DNA from: Eledone cirrhosa
Taxonomy: Eukaryota; Mollusca; Cephalopoda; Octopoda; Eledonidae
Direction: 5' to 3'
Assembly (NCBI GenBank): GCA_964016885.1
Contig: OZ024744.1
Coordinates: 21,769,798 to 21,833,797, forward strand
Length of the DNA: 64,000 bases
This document shows positions 27,955 through 41,676 of this stretch, one piece after another. The position numbers and the translations under genes are program-made. Position 1 is the first letter of the stretch, and every line of letters begins with the position of its first letter. The notes under the pieces were generated by a model. It did not search any database. It saw only the letters and a list, made by a program, of their open reading frames with translations, and was not told where the DNA came from.

Positions 27955-30360
27955 CTATGACATCTTCAGACAGTTAGAAGAGGTGACAGGCACAACAGCT
28001 GTGACATCTGTAGACAGTTGGAAGAGGTGACAGCCACAACAGCTATGACATCTTCAGACAGTTAGAAGAGGTGACAGCCACAACAGCTATGACATCTTCA
28101 GACAGTTAGAAGAGGTGACAGGAACAACAGCTATGACATCTTCAGACAGTTAGAAGAGGTGACAGCCGCAACAGCTATGACATCTTTAGACAGTTAGAAG
28201 AGGTTACAGGAACAACAGCTATGACATCTTCAGAAAGTAGAGGTGACAGGCACAACAGCTATGACATCTACAGACAGAAGAGGTGACAGCCACAACAGCT
28301 ATGGCATATTCAGACAGTTAGAAGAGGTGACAGCCACAACAGCTATGACATCTTCAGACAGTTATAAGATGTGACAGGCACATCAGCTATGACATCTACA
28401 GACAGAAGAGGTGACAGCCACAACAGCTATGACATCTTCAGACAATTAGAAGAGGTGACAGCAACAACAGCTATGACATCTTCAGACAGTTAGAAGAGGT
28501 GACAGCCACAACAGCTATGACATCTTCAGAAGTTAGAAGAGGTAACAGGCACAACAGCTATGACATCTTCAGACAGTTAGAAGAGGTGACAGCAACAACA
28601 GCTATGACATCTTCAGACAGTTAGAAGAGGTGACAGGCACAACAGCTATGACATCTTTAGACAGTTGGAAGAGGTGACAGCCACAACAGCTATGACATCT
28701 CCAGACAGTTAGAAGAGGTGACAGCCACAACAGCTATGACATCTTCAGACAGAAGAGGTGACAGGCACAACAGCTATGACATCTTCAGACAGTTAGAAGA
28801 GGTAACAGCAACAACAGCTATGACATCTTCAGACAGTTAGAAGAGGTGACAGGCACAACAGCTGTGACATCTGTAGACAGTTGGAAGAGGTGACAGCCAC
28901 AACAGCTATGACATCTTCAGACAGTTAGAAGAGGTGACAGCCACAACAGCTATGACATCTTCAGACAGTTAGAAGAGGTGACAGGAACAACAGCTATGAC
29001 ATCTTCAGACAGTTAGAAGAGGTGACAGCCGCAACAGCTATGACATCTTTAGACAGTTAGAAGAGGTTACAGGAACAACAGCTATGACATCTTCAGAAAG
29101 AAGAGGTGACAGGCACAACAGCTATGACATCTACAGACAGAAGAGGTGACAGCCACAACAGCTATGGCATATTCAGACAGTTAGAAGAGGTGACAGCCAC
29201 AACAGCTATGACATCTTCAGACAGTTATAAGATGTGACAGGCACATCAGCTATGACATCTTCAGACAGTTAGAAGAGGTGACAGGAACAACAGCTATGAC
29301 ATCTTCAGACAGTTAGAAGAGGTGACAGCCGCAACAGCTATGACATCTTTAGACAGTTAGAAGAGGTTACAGGAACAACAGCTATGACATCTTCAGAAAG
29401 AAGAGGTGACAGGCACAACAGCTATGACATCTACAGACAGAAGAGGTGACAGCCACAACAGCTATGGCATATTCAGACAGTTAGAAGAGGTGACAGCCAC
29501 AACAGCTATGACATCTTCAGACAGTTATAAGATGTGACAGGCACATCAGCTATGACATCTTCAGAAGTTAGAAGAGGTAACAGGCACAACAGCTATGACA
29601 TCTTCAGACAGTTAGAAGAGGTGACAGCAACAACAGCTATGACATCTTCAGACAGAAGAGGTGACAGCCACAACAACTATGACATCTTCAGACATTTAGA
29701 AGAGCTGACAGGCACAACAGCTATGACATCTTTAGACAGTTAGAAGAGGTGACAGCCACAACAGCTATGACATATTCAGACAGTTAGAAGAGGTGACGGC
29801 AACAACAGCTATGAGATCTTCAGACAGAAGAGGTGACAGCCACAACAGCTATGACATCTTCAGAGAGAAGAGGTGACAGGCACAACAGCTATGACATCTA
29901 CAGACAGAAGAGGTGACAGCCACAACAGCTATGACATATTCAGACAGTTAGAAGAGGTGACAGCCACAACTGCTATGACATCTTCAGACAGTTATAAGAT
30001 GTGACAGCCACAACAGCTATGACATATTCAGACAGAAGAGGTGACATGCACAACAGCTATGACATCTTCAGACAGTTAGAAGAGGTAACAGCAACAACAG
30101 CTATGACATCTTCAGACAGTTAGAAGAGGTGACAGGCACAACAGCTATGACATATTTAGACAGTTGGAAGAGGTGACAGCCACAACAGCTATGACATCTC
30201 CAGACAGTTAGAAGAGGTGACAGCCACAACAGCTATGACATCTTCAGACAGAAGAGGTGACATGCACAACAGCTATGACATCTTCAGACAGTTAGAAGAA
30301 GTAACAGCAACAACAGCTATGACATCTTCAGACAGTTAGAAGAGGTGACAGACACAACAG
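27955..30360 (+). repeat. 2,406-bp tandem duplication, copy 1
   Basis: CTGTG tags at 27998 and 28861 and 43-mers near 28,526 and 29,561 all reappear 2,406 bp later. Copy 1 ends with one more 44-mer than copy 2, just before the CTGTG monomer at 30404. Confidence 0.9.
28956..29555 (+). repeat. Nested exact 300-bp tandem duplication
   Basis: About 28,956-29,255 and 29,256-29,555 are identical by eye. The unit runs from TTAGAAGAGGTGACAGGAAC monomers to the TTATAAGATG monomer ending GGCACATCAGC. The same 300-bp pair is carried in the second 2,406-bp copy at about 31,362-31,961, so it predates that duplication. Confidence 0.9.
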
Positions 30361-32766
30361 CTATGACATCTTCAGACAGTTAGAAGAGGTGACAGGCACA
30401 ACAGCTGTGACATCTGTAGACAGTTGGAAGAGGTGACAGCCACAACAGCTATGACATCTTCAGACAGTTAGAAGAGGTGACAGCCACAACAGCTATGACA
30501 TCTTCAGACAGTTAGAAGAGGTGACAGGAACAACAGCTATGACATCTTCAGACAGTTAGAAGAGGTGACAGCCGCAACAGCTATGACATCTTTAGACAGT
30601 TAGAAGAGGTTACAGGAACAACAGCTATGACATCTTCAGAAAGTAGAGGTGACAGGCACAACAGCTATGACATCTACAGACAGAAGAGGTGACAGCCACA
30701 ACAGCTATGGCATATTCAGACAGTTAGAAGAGGTGACAGCCACAACAGCTATGACATCTTCAGACAGTTATAAGATGTGACAGGCACATCAGCTATGACA
30801 TCTACAGACAGAAGAGGTGACAGCCACAACAGCTATGACATCTTCAGACAATTAGAAGAGGTGACAGCAACAACAGCTATGACATCTTCAGACAGTTAGA
30901 AGAGGTGACAGCCACAACAGCTATGACATCTTCAGAAGTTAGAAGAGGTAACAGGCACAACAGCTATGACATCTTCAGACAGTTAGAAGAGGTGACAGCA
31001 ACAACAGCTATGACATCTTCAGACAGTTAGAAGAGGTGACAGGCACAACAGCTATGACATCTTTAGACAGTTGGAAGAGGTGACAGCCACAACAGCTATG
31101 ACATCTCCAGACAGTTAGAAGAGGTGACAGCCACAACAGCTATGACATCTTCAGACAGAAGAGGTGACAGGCACAACAGCTATGACATCTTCAGACAGTT
31201 AGAAGAGGTAACAGCAACAACAGCTATGACATCTTCAGACAGTTAGAAGAGGTGACAGGCACAACAGCTGTGACATCTGTAGACAGTTGGAAGAGGTGAC
31301 AGCCACAACAGCTATGACATCTTCAGACAGTTAGAAGAGGTGACAGCCACAACAGCTATGACATCTTCAGACAGTTAGAAGAGGTGACAGGAACAACAGC
31401 TATGACATCTTCAGACAGTTAGAAGAGGTGACAGCCGCAACAGCTATGACATCTTTAGACAGTTAGAAGAGGTTACAGGAACAACAGCTATGACATCTTC
31501 AGAAAGAAGAGGTGACAGGCACAACAGCTATGACATCTACAGACAGAAGAGGTGACAGCCACAACAGCTATGGCATATTCAGACAGTTAGAAGAGGTGAC
31601 AGCCACAACAGCTATGACATCTTCAGACAGTTATAAGATGTGACAGGCACATCAGCTATGACATCTTCAGACAGTTAGAAGAGGTGACAGGAACAACAGC
31701 TATGACATCTTCAGACAGTTAGAAGAGGTGACAGCCGCAACAGCTATGACATCTTTAGACAGTTAGAAGAGGTTACAGGAACAACAGCTATGACATCTTC
31801 AGAAAGAAGAGGTGACAGGCACAACAGCTATGACATCTACAGACAGAAGAGGTGACAGCCACAACAGCTATGACATCTTCAGACAGTTAGAAGAGGTGAC
31901 AGCCACAACAGCTATGACATCTTCAGACAGTTATAAGATGTGACAGGCACATCAGCTATGACATCTTCAGAAGTTAGAAGAGGTAACAGGCACAACAGCT
32001 ATGACATCTTCAGACAGTTAGAAGAGGTGACAGCAACAACAGCTATGACATCTTCAGACAGAAGAGGTGACAGCCACAACAACTATGACATCTTCAGACA
32101 TTTAGAAGAGCTGACAGGCACAACAGCTATGACATCTTTAGACAGTTAGAAGAGGTGACAGCCACAACAGCTATGACATATTCAGACAGTTAGAAGAGGT
32201 GACGGCAACAACAGCTATGAGATCTTCAGACAGAAGAGGTGACAGCCACAACAGCTATGACATCTTCAGAGAGAAGAGGTGACAGGCACAACAGCTATGA
32301 CATCTACAGACAGAAGAGGTGACAGCCACAACAGCTATGACATATTCAGACAGTTAGAAGAGGTGACAGCCACAACTGCTATGACATCTTCAGACAGTTA
32401 TAAGATGTGACAGCCACAACAGCTATGACATATTCAGACAGAAGAGGTGACATGCACAACAGCTATGACATCTTCAGACAGTTAGAAGAGGTAACAGCAA
32501 CAACAGCTATGACATCTTCAGACAGTTAGAAGAGGTGACAGGCACAACAGCTATGACATATTTAGACAGTTGGAAGAGGTGACAGCCACAATAGCTATGA
32601 CATCTCCAGACAGTTAGAAGAGGTGACAGCCACAACAGCTATGACATCTTCAGACAGAAGAGGTGACATGCACAACAGCTATGACATCTTCAGACAGTTA
32701 GAAGAAGTAACAGCAACAACAGCTATGACATCTTCAGACAGTTAGAAGAGGTGACAGACACAACAG
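30361..32766 (+). repeat. 2,406-bp tandem duplication, copy 2
   Basis: This follows copy 1 directly. CTGTG tags lie at 30404 and 31267 and 43-mers near 30,933 and 31,967. The few differences include ATAGCTATG near 32,590, CATCTTC for CATATTC near 31,870, and loss of one 44-mer before 32,766. Confidence 0.9.
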
Positions 32767-33623
32767 CTGTGACATCTGTAGACAGTTGGAAGAGGTGACA
32801 GCCACAACAGCTATGACATCTTCAGACAGTTAGAAGAGGTGACAGCCACAACAGCTATGACATCTTCAGACAGTTAGAAGAGGTGACAGCCACAACAGCT
32901 ATGACATCTTCAGACAGTTAGAAGAGGTGACAGGAACAACAGCTATGACATCTTCAGACAGTTAGAAGAGGTGACAGCCGCAACAGCTATGACATCTTTA
33001 GACAGTTAGAAGAGGTTACAGGAACAACAGCTATGACATCTTCAGAAAGAAGAGGTGACAGGCACAACAGCTATGACATCTACAGACAGAAGAGGTGACA
33101 GCCACAACAGCTATGACATATTCAGACAGTTAGAAGAGGTGACAGCCACAACAGCTATGACATCTTCAGACAGTTATAAGATGTGACAGGCACATCAGCT
33201 ATGACATCTACAGACAGAAGAGGTGACAGCCACAACAGCTATGACATCTTCAGACAATTAGAAGAGGTGATAGCAACAACAGCTATGACATCTTCAGACA
33301 GTTAGAAGAGGTGACAGCAACAACAGCTATGACATCTTCAGACAGAAGAGGTGACAGCCACAACAACTATGACATCTTCAGACAGTGAGAAGAGCTGACA
33401 GGCACAACAGCTATGACATCTTTAGACAGTTAGAAGAGGTGACAGCCACAACAGCTATGACATATTCAGACAGTTAGAAGAGGTGACGGCAACAACAGCT
33501 ATGAGATCTTCAGACAGAAGAGGTGACAGCCACAACAGCTATGACATCTTCAGAGAGAAGAGGTGACAGGCACAACAGCTATGACATCTACAGACAGAAG
33601 AGGTGACAGCCACAACAGCTATG

Positions 33624-36238
33624 ACATCTTCAGACAGTTAGAAGAGGTGACAGACACAACAGCTATGACATCTTCAGACAGAAGAGGTGACAGGCACAAC
33701 AGCTATGACATCTTCAGACAGAAGAGGTGACAGGCACAACAGCTATGACATATTCAGACAGTTAGAAGAGGTAACAGCAACAACAGCTATGACATCTTCA
33801 GACAGTTAGAAGAGATGACAGGCACAACAGCTATGACATATTTAGACAGTTGGAAGAGGTGACAGCCACAACAGCTATGACATCTCCAGACAGTTAGAAG
33901 AGGTGACAGCCACAACAGCTATGACATCTTCAGACAGAAGAGGTGACATGCACAACAGCTATGACATCTTCAGACAGTTAGAAGAGGTAACAGCAACAAC
34001 AGCTATGACATCTTCAGACAGTTAGAAGAGGTGACAGACACAACAGCTGTGACATCTGTAGAGAGTTGGAAGAGGTGACAGCCACAACAGCTATGACATC
34101 TTCAGATAGTTAGAAGAGGTGACAGCCACAACAGCTATGACATCTTCAGACAGTTAGAAGAGGTGACAGGAACAACAGCTATGACATCTTCAGAGAGAAG
34201 AGGTGACAGGCACAACAGCTATGATATCTACAGACAGAAGAGGTGACAGCCACAACAGCTATGACATATTCAGACAGAAGAGGTGACAGGCACAACGGCT
34301 ATGACATCTTCAGACAGTTAGAAGAGGTGACAGCCACAACAGCTATGACATATTCAGACAGTTAGAAGAGGTGACAGGCACAACAGCTATGACATCTTTA
34401 GACAGTTGGAAGAGGTGACAGCACCAACAGCTATGACATCTTCAGACAGTTAGAAGAGGTGACAGCCACAACAGCTATGACATCTTCAGACAGTTAGAAG
34501 AGGTGACAGGCACAACAGCTATGACGTCTTCAGGCAGTTAGAAGAGGTGACAGGCACAACAGCTATGTCATCTTCAGACAGTTAGAAGAGGTGACAGCAA
34601 CAACAGCTATGACATCTTTAGACAGTTAGAAGCGGTGACAGCCACAACAGCTATGACATATTCAGACAGTTAGAAGAGGTGACGGCAACAACAGCTATGA
34701 GATCTTCAGACTGAAGAGGTGACAGCCACAAGAGCTATGATATCTTCAGACAAAAGAGGTGACAGGCACAACAGCTATGAGATCTTCAGACAGAAGAGGT
34801 GACAGCCACAACAGCTATGACATCTTCAGACAGAAGAGGTGACAGGCACAACAGCTATGACATATTCAGACAGTTAGAAGAGGTGACAGCCACCACAGCT
34901 ATGAGATATTCAGACAGTTAGAAGAGGTGACAGGCACAACAGCTATGACATCTTCAGACAGTTAGAAGAGGTGACATCCGCAACAGCTATGACATCTTTA
35001 GACAGTTAGAAGAGGTTACAGGAACAACAGCTATGACATCTTCAGAAAGAAGAGGTGACAGGCACAACAGCTATGACATCTACAGACAGAAGAGGTGACA
35101 GCCACAACAGCTATGGTATATTCAGACAGTTAGAAGAGGTGACAGCCACAACAGCTATGACATCTTCAGACAGTTATAAGATGTGACAGCCACAACAGCT
35201 ATGACATATTCAGACAGAAGAGGTGACAGGCACATCTGCTATGACATCTACAGACAGAAGAGGTGACAGCCACAACAGCTATGACATCTTCAGACAATTA
35301 GAAGAGGTGACAGCAACAACAGCTATGACATCTTCAGACAGTTAGAAGAGGTGACAGCCACAACAGCTATGACGTCTTTAGACAGTTAGAAGAGGTGACA
35401 GTAACAACAGCTATGACATCTTCAGAAGTTAGAAGAGGTAACAGGCACAACAGCTATGACATCTTCAGATAGTTAGAAGAGGTGACAGCAACAATAGCTA
35501 TGACATCTTCAGACAGAAGAGGTGACAGCCACAACAACTATACATCTTCAGACAGTTAGAAGAGCTGACAGGCACAACAGCTATGACATCTTTAGACAGT
35601 TAGAAGAGGTGACAGCCACAACAGCTATGACATATTCAGACAGTTAGAAGAGGTGACAGGCACAACAGCTATGACATCTTCAGACAGTTAGAAGAGGTGA
35701 CGGCAACAACAGCTATGAGATCTTCAGACAGAAGAGGTGACAGCCACAACAGCTATGACATCTTCAGAGAGAAGAGGTGACAGGCACAACAGCTATGACA
35801 TCTACAGACAGATGAGGTGAGAGCCACCACAGCTATGACATATTCAGACAGTTAGAAGAGGTGACAGCCACAACTGCTATGACATCTTCAGACAGTTATA
35901 AGATGTGACAGCCACAACAGCTATGACATCTTTAGACAGTTAGAAGAGGTTACAGGAACAACAGCTATGACATCTTCAGAAAGAAGAGGTGACAGGCACA
36001 ACAGCTATGACATCTACAGACAGAAGAGGTGACAGCCACAACAGCTATGGCATATTCAGACAGTTAGAAGATGTGACAGCCACAACAGCTATGACATCTT
36101 CAGACAGTTATAAGATGTGACAGGCACATCAGCTATGACATCTACAGACAGAAGAGGTGACAGCCACAACAGCTATGACATCTTCAGACAATTAGAAGAG
36201 GTGACAGCAACAACAGCTATGACATCTTCAGACAGTTA
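33624..36238 (+). repeat. 2.6-kb block, left copy (partner ~38,607-41,221)
   Basis: Offset 4,983, seen at GAAGAGATGACAGG (33812 and 38795), CACAACGGC (34296 and 39279), the CTATACATC one-base deletion (about 35,541 and 40,524) and 43-mers 35421 and 40404. Internal length changes (+80, +4, -84) cancel out. The segment from 35,421 to 36,270 is an 850-bp module. Confidence 0.85.
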
Positions 36239-37089
36239 GAAGAGGTGACAGCCACAACAGCTATGACATCTTCAGAAGTTAGAAGAGGTAACAGGCACAA
36301 CAGCTATGACATCTTCAGACAGTTAGAAGAGGTGACAGCTACAACAGCTATGTCATCTTCAGACAGAAGAGGTGACAGCCACAACAACTATGACATCTTC
36401 AGACAGTTAGAAGAGCTGACAGGCACAACAGCTATGACATCTTTAGACAGTTAGAAGAGGTGACAGCCACAACAGCTATGACATATTCAGACAGTTAGAA
36501 GAGGTGACGGCAACAACAGCTATGACATCTTCAGACAGAAGAGGTGACAGCCACAACAGCTATGACATCTTCAGAGAGAAGAGGTGAAAGGCACAACAGC
36601 TATGACATCTACAGACAGAAGAGGTGACAGCCACAACAGCTATGACATATTCAGACAGTTAGAAGAGGTGACAGCCACAACTGCTATGACATCTTCAGAC
36701 AGTTATAAGATGTGACAGCCACAACAGCTATGACATATTCAGACAGTTAGAAGAGGTGACAGGAACAACAGCTATGACATCTTCAGACAGTTAGAAGAGG
36801 TGACAGCCGCAACAGCTATGACATCTTTAGACAGTTAGAAGAGGTTGCAGGAACAACAGCTATGACATCTTCAGAAAGAAGAGGTGACAGGCACAACAGC
36901 TATGACATCTACTGACAGAAGAGGTGACAGCCACAACAGCTATGGCATCTTCAGACAGTTAGAAGAGGTGACAGCCACAACAGCTATGGCATCTTCAGAC
37001 AGTTATAAGATGTGACAGGCACATCAGCTATGACATCTACAGACAGAAGAGGTGACAGCCACAACAGCTATGACATCTTCAGACAATTA
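36239..37089 (+). repeat. 851-bp tandem duplication, copy 1
   Basis: Twenty monomers (twelve of 44, seven of 40, one of 43). Private tags are CAGCTACAAC followed by CTATGTCATC, GGTGAAAGGC, GGTTGCAGG, CTACTGACAG and two CTATGGCATC monomers. All recur exactly 851 bp later. Confidence 0.9.
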
Positions 37090-37940
37090 GAAGAGGTGAC
37101 AGCCACAACAGCTATGACATCTTCAGAAGTTAGAAGAGGTAACAGGCACAACAGCTATGACATCTTCAGACAGTTAGAAGAGGTGACAGCTACAACAGCT
37201 ATGTCATCTTCAGACAGAAGAGGTGACAGCCACAACAACTATGACATCTTCAGACAGTTAGAAGAGCTGACAGGCACAACAGCTATGACATCTTTAGACA
37301 GTTAGAAGAGGTGACAGCCACAACAGCTATGACATATTCAGACAGTTAGAAGAGGTGACGGCAACAACAGCTATGACATCTTCAGACAGAAGAGGTGACA
37401 GCCACAACAGCTATGACATCTTCAGAGAGAAGAGGTGAAAGGCACAACAGCTATGACATCTACAGACAGAAGAGGTGACAGCCACAACAGCTATGACATA
37501 TTCAGACAGTTAGAAGAGGTGACAGCCACAACTGCTATGACATCTTCAGACAGTTATAAGATGTGACAGCCACAACAGCTATGACATATTCAGACAGTTA
37601 GAAGAGGTGACAGGAACAACAGCTATGACATCTTCAGACAGTTAGAAGAGGTGACAGCCGCAACAGCTATGACATCTTTAGACAGTTAGAAGAGGTTGCA
37701 GGAACAACAGCTATGACATCTTCAGAAAGAAGAGGTGACAGGCACAACAGCTATGACATCTACTGACAGAAGAGGTGACAGCCACAACAGCTATGGCATC
37801 TTCAGACAGTTAGAAGAGGTGACAGCCACAACAGCTATGGCATCTTCAGACAGTTATAAGATGTGACAGGCACATCAGCTATGACATCTACAGACAGAAG
37901 AGGTGACAGCCACAACAGCTATGACATCTTCAGACAGTTA
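37090..37940 (+). repeat. 851-bp tandem duplication, copy 2
   Basis: No difference from copy 1 was seen. One extra 44-mer follows, so the next 43-mer (38017) falls 895 bp after the one at 37122. Confidence 0.9.
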
Positions 37941-38016
37941 GAAGAGGTGACAGGCACAACAGCTATGACATCTTCAGACAATTAGAAGAGGTGACAGCAA
38001 CAACAGCTATGACATC

Positions 38017-40403
38017 TTCAGAAGTTAGAAGAGGTAACAGGCACAACAGCTATGACATCTTCAGACAGTTAGAAGAGGTGACAGCAACAACAGCTATGAC
38101 ATCTTCAGACAGAAGAGGTGACAGCCACAACAACTATGACATCTTCAGACAGTTAGAAGAGCTGACAGCCACAACAGCTATGACATATTCAGACAGTTAG
38201 AAGAGGTGACGGCAACAACAGCTATGAGATCTTCAGACAGAAGAGGTGACAGCCACAACAGCTATGACATCTTCAGAGAGAAGAGGTGACAGGCACAACA
38301 GCTATGACATCTACAGACAGAAGAGGTGACATCCACAACAGCTATGACATATTCAGACAGTTAGAAGAGGTGACAGCCACAACTGCTATGACATCTTCAG
38401 ACAGTTATAAGATGTGACAGCCACAACAGCTATGACATATTCAGACAGAAGAGGTGACATGCACAACAGCTATGACATCTTCAGACAGTTAGAAGAGGTA
38501 ACAGCAACAACAGCTATGACATCTTCAGACAGTTAGAAGAGGTGACAGGCACAACAGCTATGACATCTTTAGACAGTTGGAAGAGGTGACAGCCACAACA
38601 GCTATGACATCTTCAGACATTTAGAAGAGGTGACAGACACAACAGCTATGACATCTTCAGACAGAAGAGGTGACAGGCTCAACAGCTATGACATCTTCAG
38701 ACAGAACAGGTGACAGGCACAACAGCTATGACATATTCAGACAGTTAGAAGAGGTAACAGCAACAACAGCTATGACATCTTCAGACAGTTAGAAGAGATG
38801 ACAGGCACAACAGCTATGACATATTTAGACAGTTGGAAGAGGTGACAGCCACAACAGCTATGACATCTCCAGACAGTTAGAAGAGGTGACAGCCACAACA
38901 GCTATGACATCTTCAGACAGAAGAGGTGACATGCACAACAGCTATGACATCTTCAGACAGTTAGAAGAGGTAACAGCAACAACAGCTATGACATCTTCAG
39001 ACAGTTAGAAGAGGTGACAGGCACAACAGCTGTGACATCTGTAGACAGTTGGAAGAGGTGACAGCCACAACAGCTATGACATCTTCAGACAGTTAGAAGA
39101 GGTGACAGCCACAACAGCTATGACATCTTCAGACAGTTAGAAGAGGTGACAGGAACAACAGCTATGACATCTTCAGAGAGAAGAGGTGACAGGCACAACA
39201 GCTATGACATCTACAGACAGAATAGGTGACAGCCACAACAGCTATGACATATTCAGACAGAAGAGGTGACAGGCACAACGGCTATGACATCTTCAGACAG
39301 TTAGAAGAGGTGACAGCCACAACAGCTATGACATATTCAGACAGTTAGAAGAGGTGACAGGCACAACAGCTATGACATCTTTAGACAGTTGGAAGAGGTG
39401 ACAGCCCCAACAGCTATGACATCTTCAGACAGTTAGAAGAGGTGACAGCCACAACAGCTATGACATCTTCAGACAGTTAGAAGAGGTGACAGGCACAACA
39501 GCTATGACGTCTTCAGGCAGTTAGAAGAGGTGACAGGCACAACATCTATGTCATCTTCAGACAGTTAGAAGAGGTGACAGCAACAACAGCTATGACATCT
39601 TTAGACAGTTAGAAGCGGTGACAGCCACAACAGCTATGACATATTCAGACAGTTAGAAGAGGTGACGGCAACAACAGCTATGAGATCTTCAGACTGAAGA
39701 GGTGACAGCCACAAGAGCTATGATATCTTCAGACAAAAGAGGTGACAGGCACAACAGCTATGAGATCTTCAGACTGAAGAGGTGACAGCCACAACAGCTA
39801 TGATATCTTCAGACAAAAGAGGTGACAGGCACAACAGCTATGAGATCTTCAGACAGAAGAGGTGACAGCCACAACAGCTATGACATCTTCAGACAGTTAG
39901 AAGAGGTGACAGGCACAACAGCTATGACATCTTTAGACAGTTAGAAGAGGTGACAGCCACCACAGCTATGAGATATTCAGACAGTTAGAAGAGGTGACAG
40001 GCACAACAGCTATGACATCTTCAGACAGTTAGAAGAGGTGACAGGCACAACAGCTATGACATCTACAGACAGAAGAGGTGACAGCCACAACAGCTATGGT
40101 ATATTCAGACAGTTAGAAGAGGTGACAGCCACAACAGCTATGACATCTTCAGACAGTTATAAGATGTGACAGCCACAACAGCTATGACATATTCAGACAG
40201 AAGAGGTGACAGGCACATCTGCTATGACATCTACAGACAGAAGAGGTGACAGCCACAACAGCTATGACATCTTCAGACAATTAGAAGAGGTGACAGCAAC
40301 AACAGCTATGACATCTTCAGACAGTTAGAAGAGGTGACAGCCACAACAGCTATGACGTCTTTAGACAGTTAGAAGAGGTGACAGTAACAACAGCTATGAC
40401 ATC
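38017..40403 (+). repeat. Long module between 43-mers, 2,387 bp
   Basis: It contains the TGTAGACAGTTGG monomer, the GTCTTCAGGCAG tag and the duplicated 80-bp dimer. Bases 38,017-39,777 recur 4,132 bp later (from 42,149), and most of the module also matches 33.6-35.4 kb at offset 4,983. Confidence 0.83.
39688..39847 (+). repeat. Duplicated 80-bp dimer of two 40-mers
   Basis: Four consecutive 40-bp monomers alternate CAGACTGAAGAGG (39688-39727), CAGACAAAAGAGG (39728-39767), then the same two again (39768-39847). Equivalent positions elsewhere, for example about 43,817-43,892 and 34,725-34,790, have the pair only once. This local 80-bp duplication explains why the 4,132-bp alignment offset to the right drops to 4,052 here. 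Confidence 0.85.
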
Positions 40404-41253
40404 TTCAGAAGTTAGAAGAGGTAGCAGGCACAACAGCTATGACATCTTCAGACAGTTAGAAGAGGTGACAGCAACAATAGCTATGACATCTTCAGACAGA
40501 AGAGGTGACAGCCACAACAACTATACATCTTCAGACAGTTAGAAGAGCTGACAGGCACAACAGCTATGACATCTTTAGACAGTTAGAAGAGGTGACAGCC
40601 ACAACAGCTATGACATATTCAGACAGTTAGAAGAGGTGACAGGCACAACAGCTATGACATCTTCAGACAGTTAGAAGAGGTGACGGCAACAACAGCTATG
40701 AGATCTTCAGACAGAAGAGGTGACAGCCACAACAGCTATGACATCTTCAGAGAGAAGAGGTGACAGGCACAACAGCTATGACATCTACAGACAGATGAGG
40801 TGACAGCCACAACAGCTATGACATATTCAGACAGTTAGAAGAGGTGACAGCCACAACTGCTATGACATCTTCAGACAGTTATAAGATGTGACAGCCACAA
40901 CAGCTATGACATCTTTAGACAGTTAGAAGAGGTTACAGGAACAACAGCTATGACATCTTCAGAAAGAAGAGGTGACAGGCACAACAGCTATGACATCTAC
41001 AGACAGAAGAGGTGACAGCCACAACAGCTATGGCATATTCAGACAGTTAGAATAGGTGACAGCCACAACAGCTATGACATCTTCAGACAGTTATAAGATG
41101 TGACAGGCACATCAGCTATGACATCTACAGACAGAAGAGGTGACAGCCACAACAGCTATGACATCTTCAGACAATTAGAAGAGGTGACAGCAACAACAGC
41201 TATGACATCTTCAGACAGTTAGAAGAGGTGACAGCCACAACAGCTATGACATC
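40404..41253 (+). repeat. 850-bp module with CTATACATC deletion
   Basis: Matches 35,421-36,270 at offset 4,983 and, in its first part, 46,204 onward at offset 5,800. All three carry the same one-base loss (CTATACATC instead of CTATGACATC). This 43-mer reads GGTAGCAGG. Confidence 0.85.
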
Positions 41254-41296
41254 TTCAGAAGTTAGAAGAGGTAACAGGCACAACAGCTATGACATC
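41254..41296 (+). repeat. Reference 43-bp marker monomer (AGAAGTTAG type)
   Basis: This monomer lacks one C (TTCAGAAGTTAG rather than TTCAGACAGTTAG) and usually carries GGTAACAGG in place of GGTGACAGG. It is the best landmark in the window. Starts I could place include 2689, 2988, 7740, 9295, 10878, 12345, 13752, 14479, 16501, 17228, 18603, 35421, 36271, 37122, 38017, 40404, 41254, 42149, 46204, 48074, 49089, 51651, 52546, 54937, 55704, 58179, 59587, 61219 and 63199. Others lie near 4363, 6211, 15220, 20836, 22247, 25919, 28526, 29561, 30933, 31967 and 50028. Derived forms are TTCATAAGTTAG at 61219 and one preceded by CATA at 63199. Confidence 0.92.
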
Positions 41297-41512
41297 TTCA
41301 GACAGTTAGAAGAGGTGACAGCTACAACAGCTATGACATCTTCAGACAGAAGAGGTGACAGCCACAACAACTATGACATCTTCAGACAGTTAGAAGAGCT
41401 GACAGGCACAACAGCTATGACATCTTTAGACAGTTAGAAGAGGTGACAGCCACAACAGCTATGACATATTCAGACAGTTAGAAGAGGTGACGGCAACAAC
41501 AGCTATGAGATC

Positions 41513-41552
41513 TTCAGACAGAAGAGGTGACAGCCACAACAGCTATGACATC
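41513..41552 (+). repeat. Reference 40-bp monomer (short class)
   Basis: Same sequence as the 44-mer except that four bases (TTAG) are missing, giving TTCAGACAGAAGAGG. The lost bases sit between two short AG repeats, so slippage could explain the original event. The many near-identical copies at fixed HOR positions suggest a spread variant class rather than repeated new losses. Subtypes include TTCAGAGAGAAG, TACAGACAGAAG and TTCAGAAAGAAG. A 39-bp derivative, TTCAGAAAGTAGAGG, occurs near 2,390, 21,957, 28,236 and 30,639. Confidence 0.93.
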
Positions 41553-41676
41553 TTCAGAGAGAAGAGGTGAAAGGCACAACAGCTATGACATCTACAGACA
41601 GAAGAGGTGACAGCCACAACAGCTATGACATATTCAGACAGTTAGAAGAGGTGACAGCCACAACTGCTATGACATC

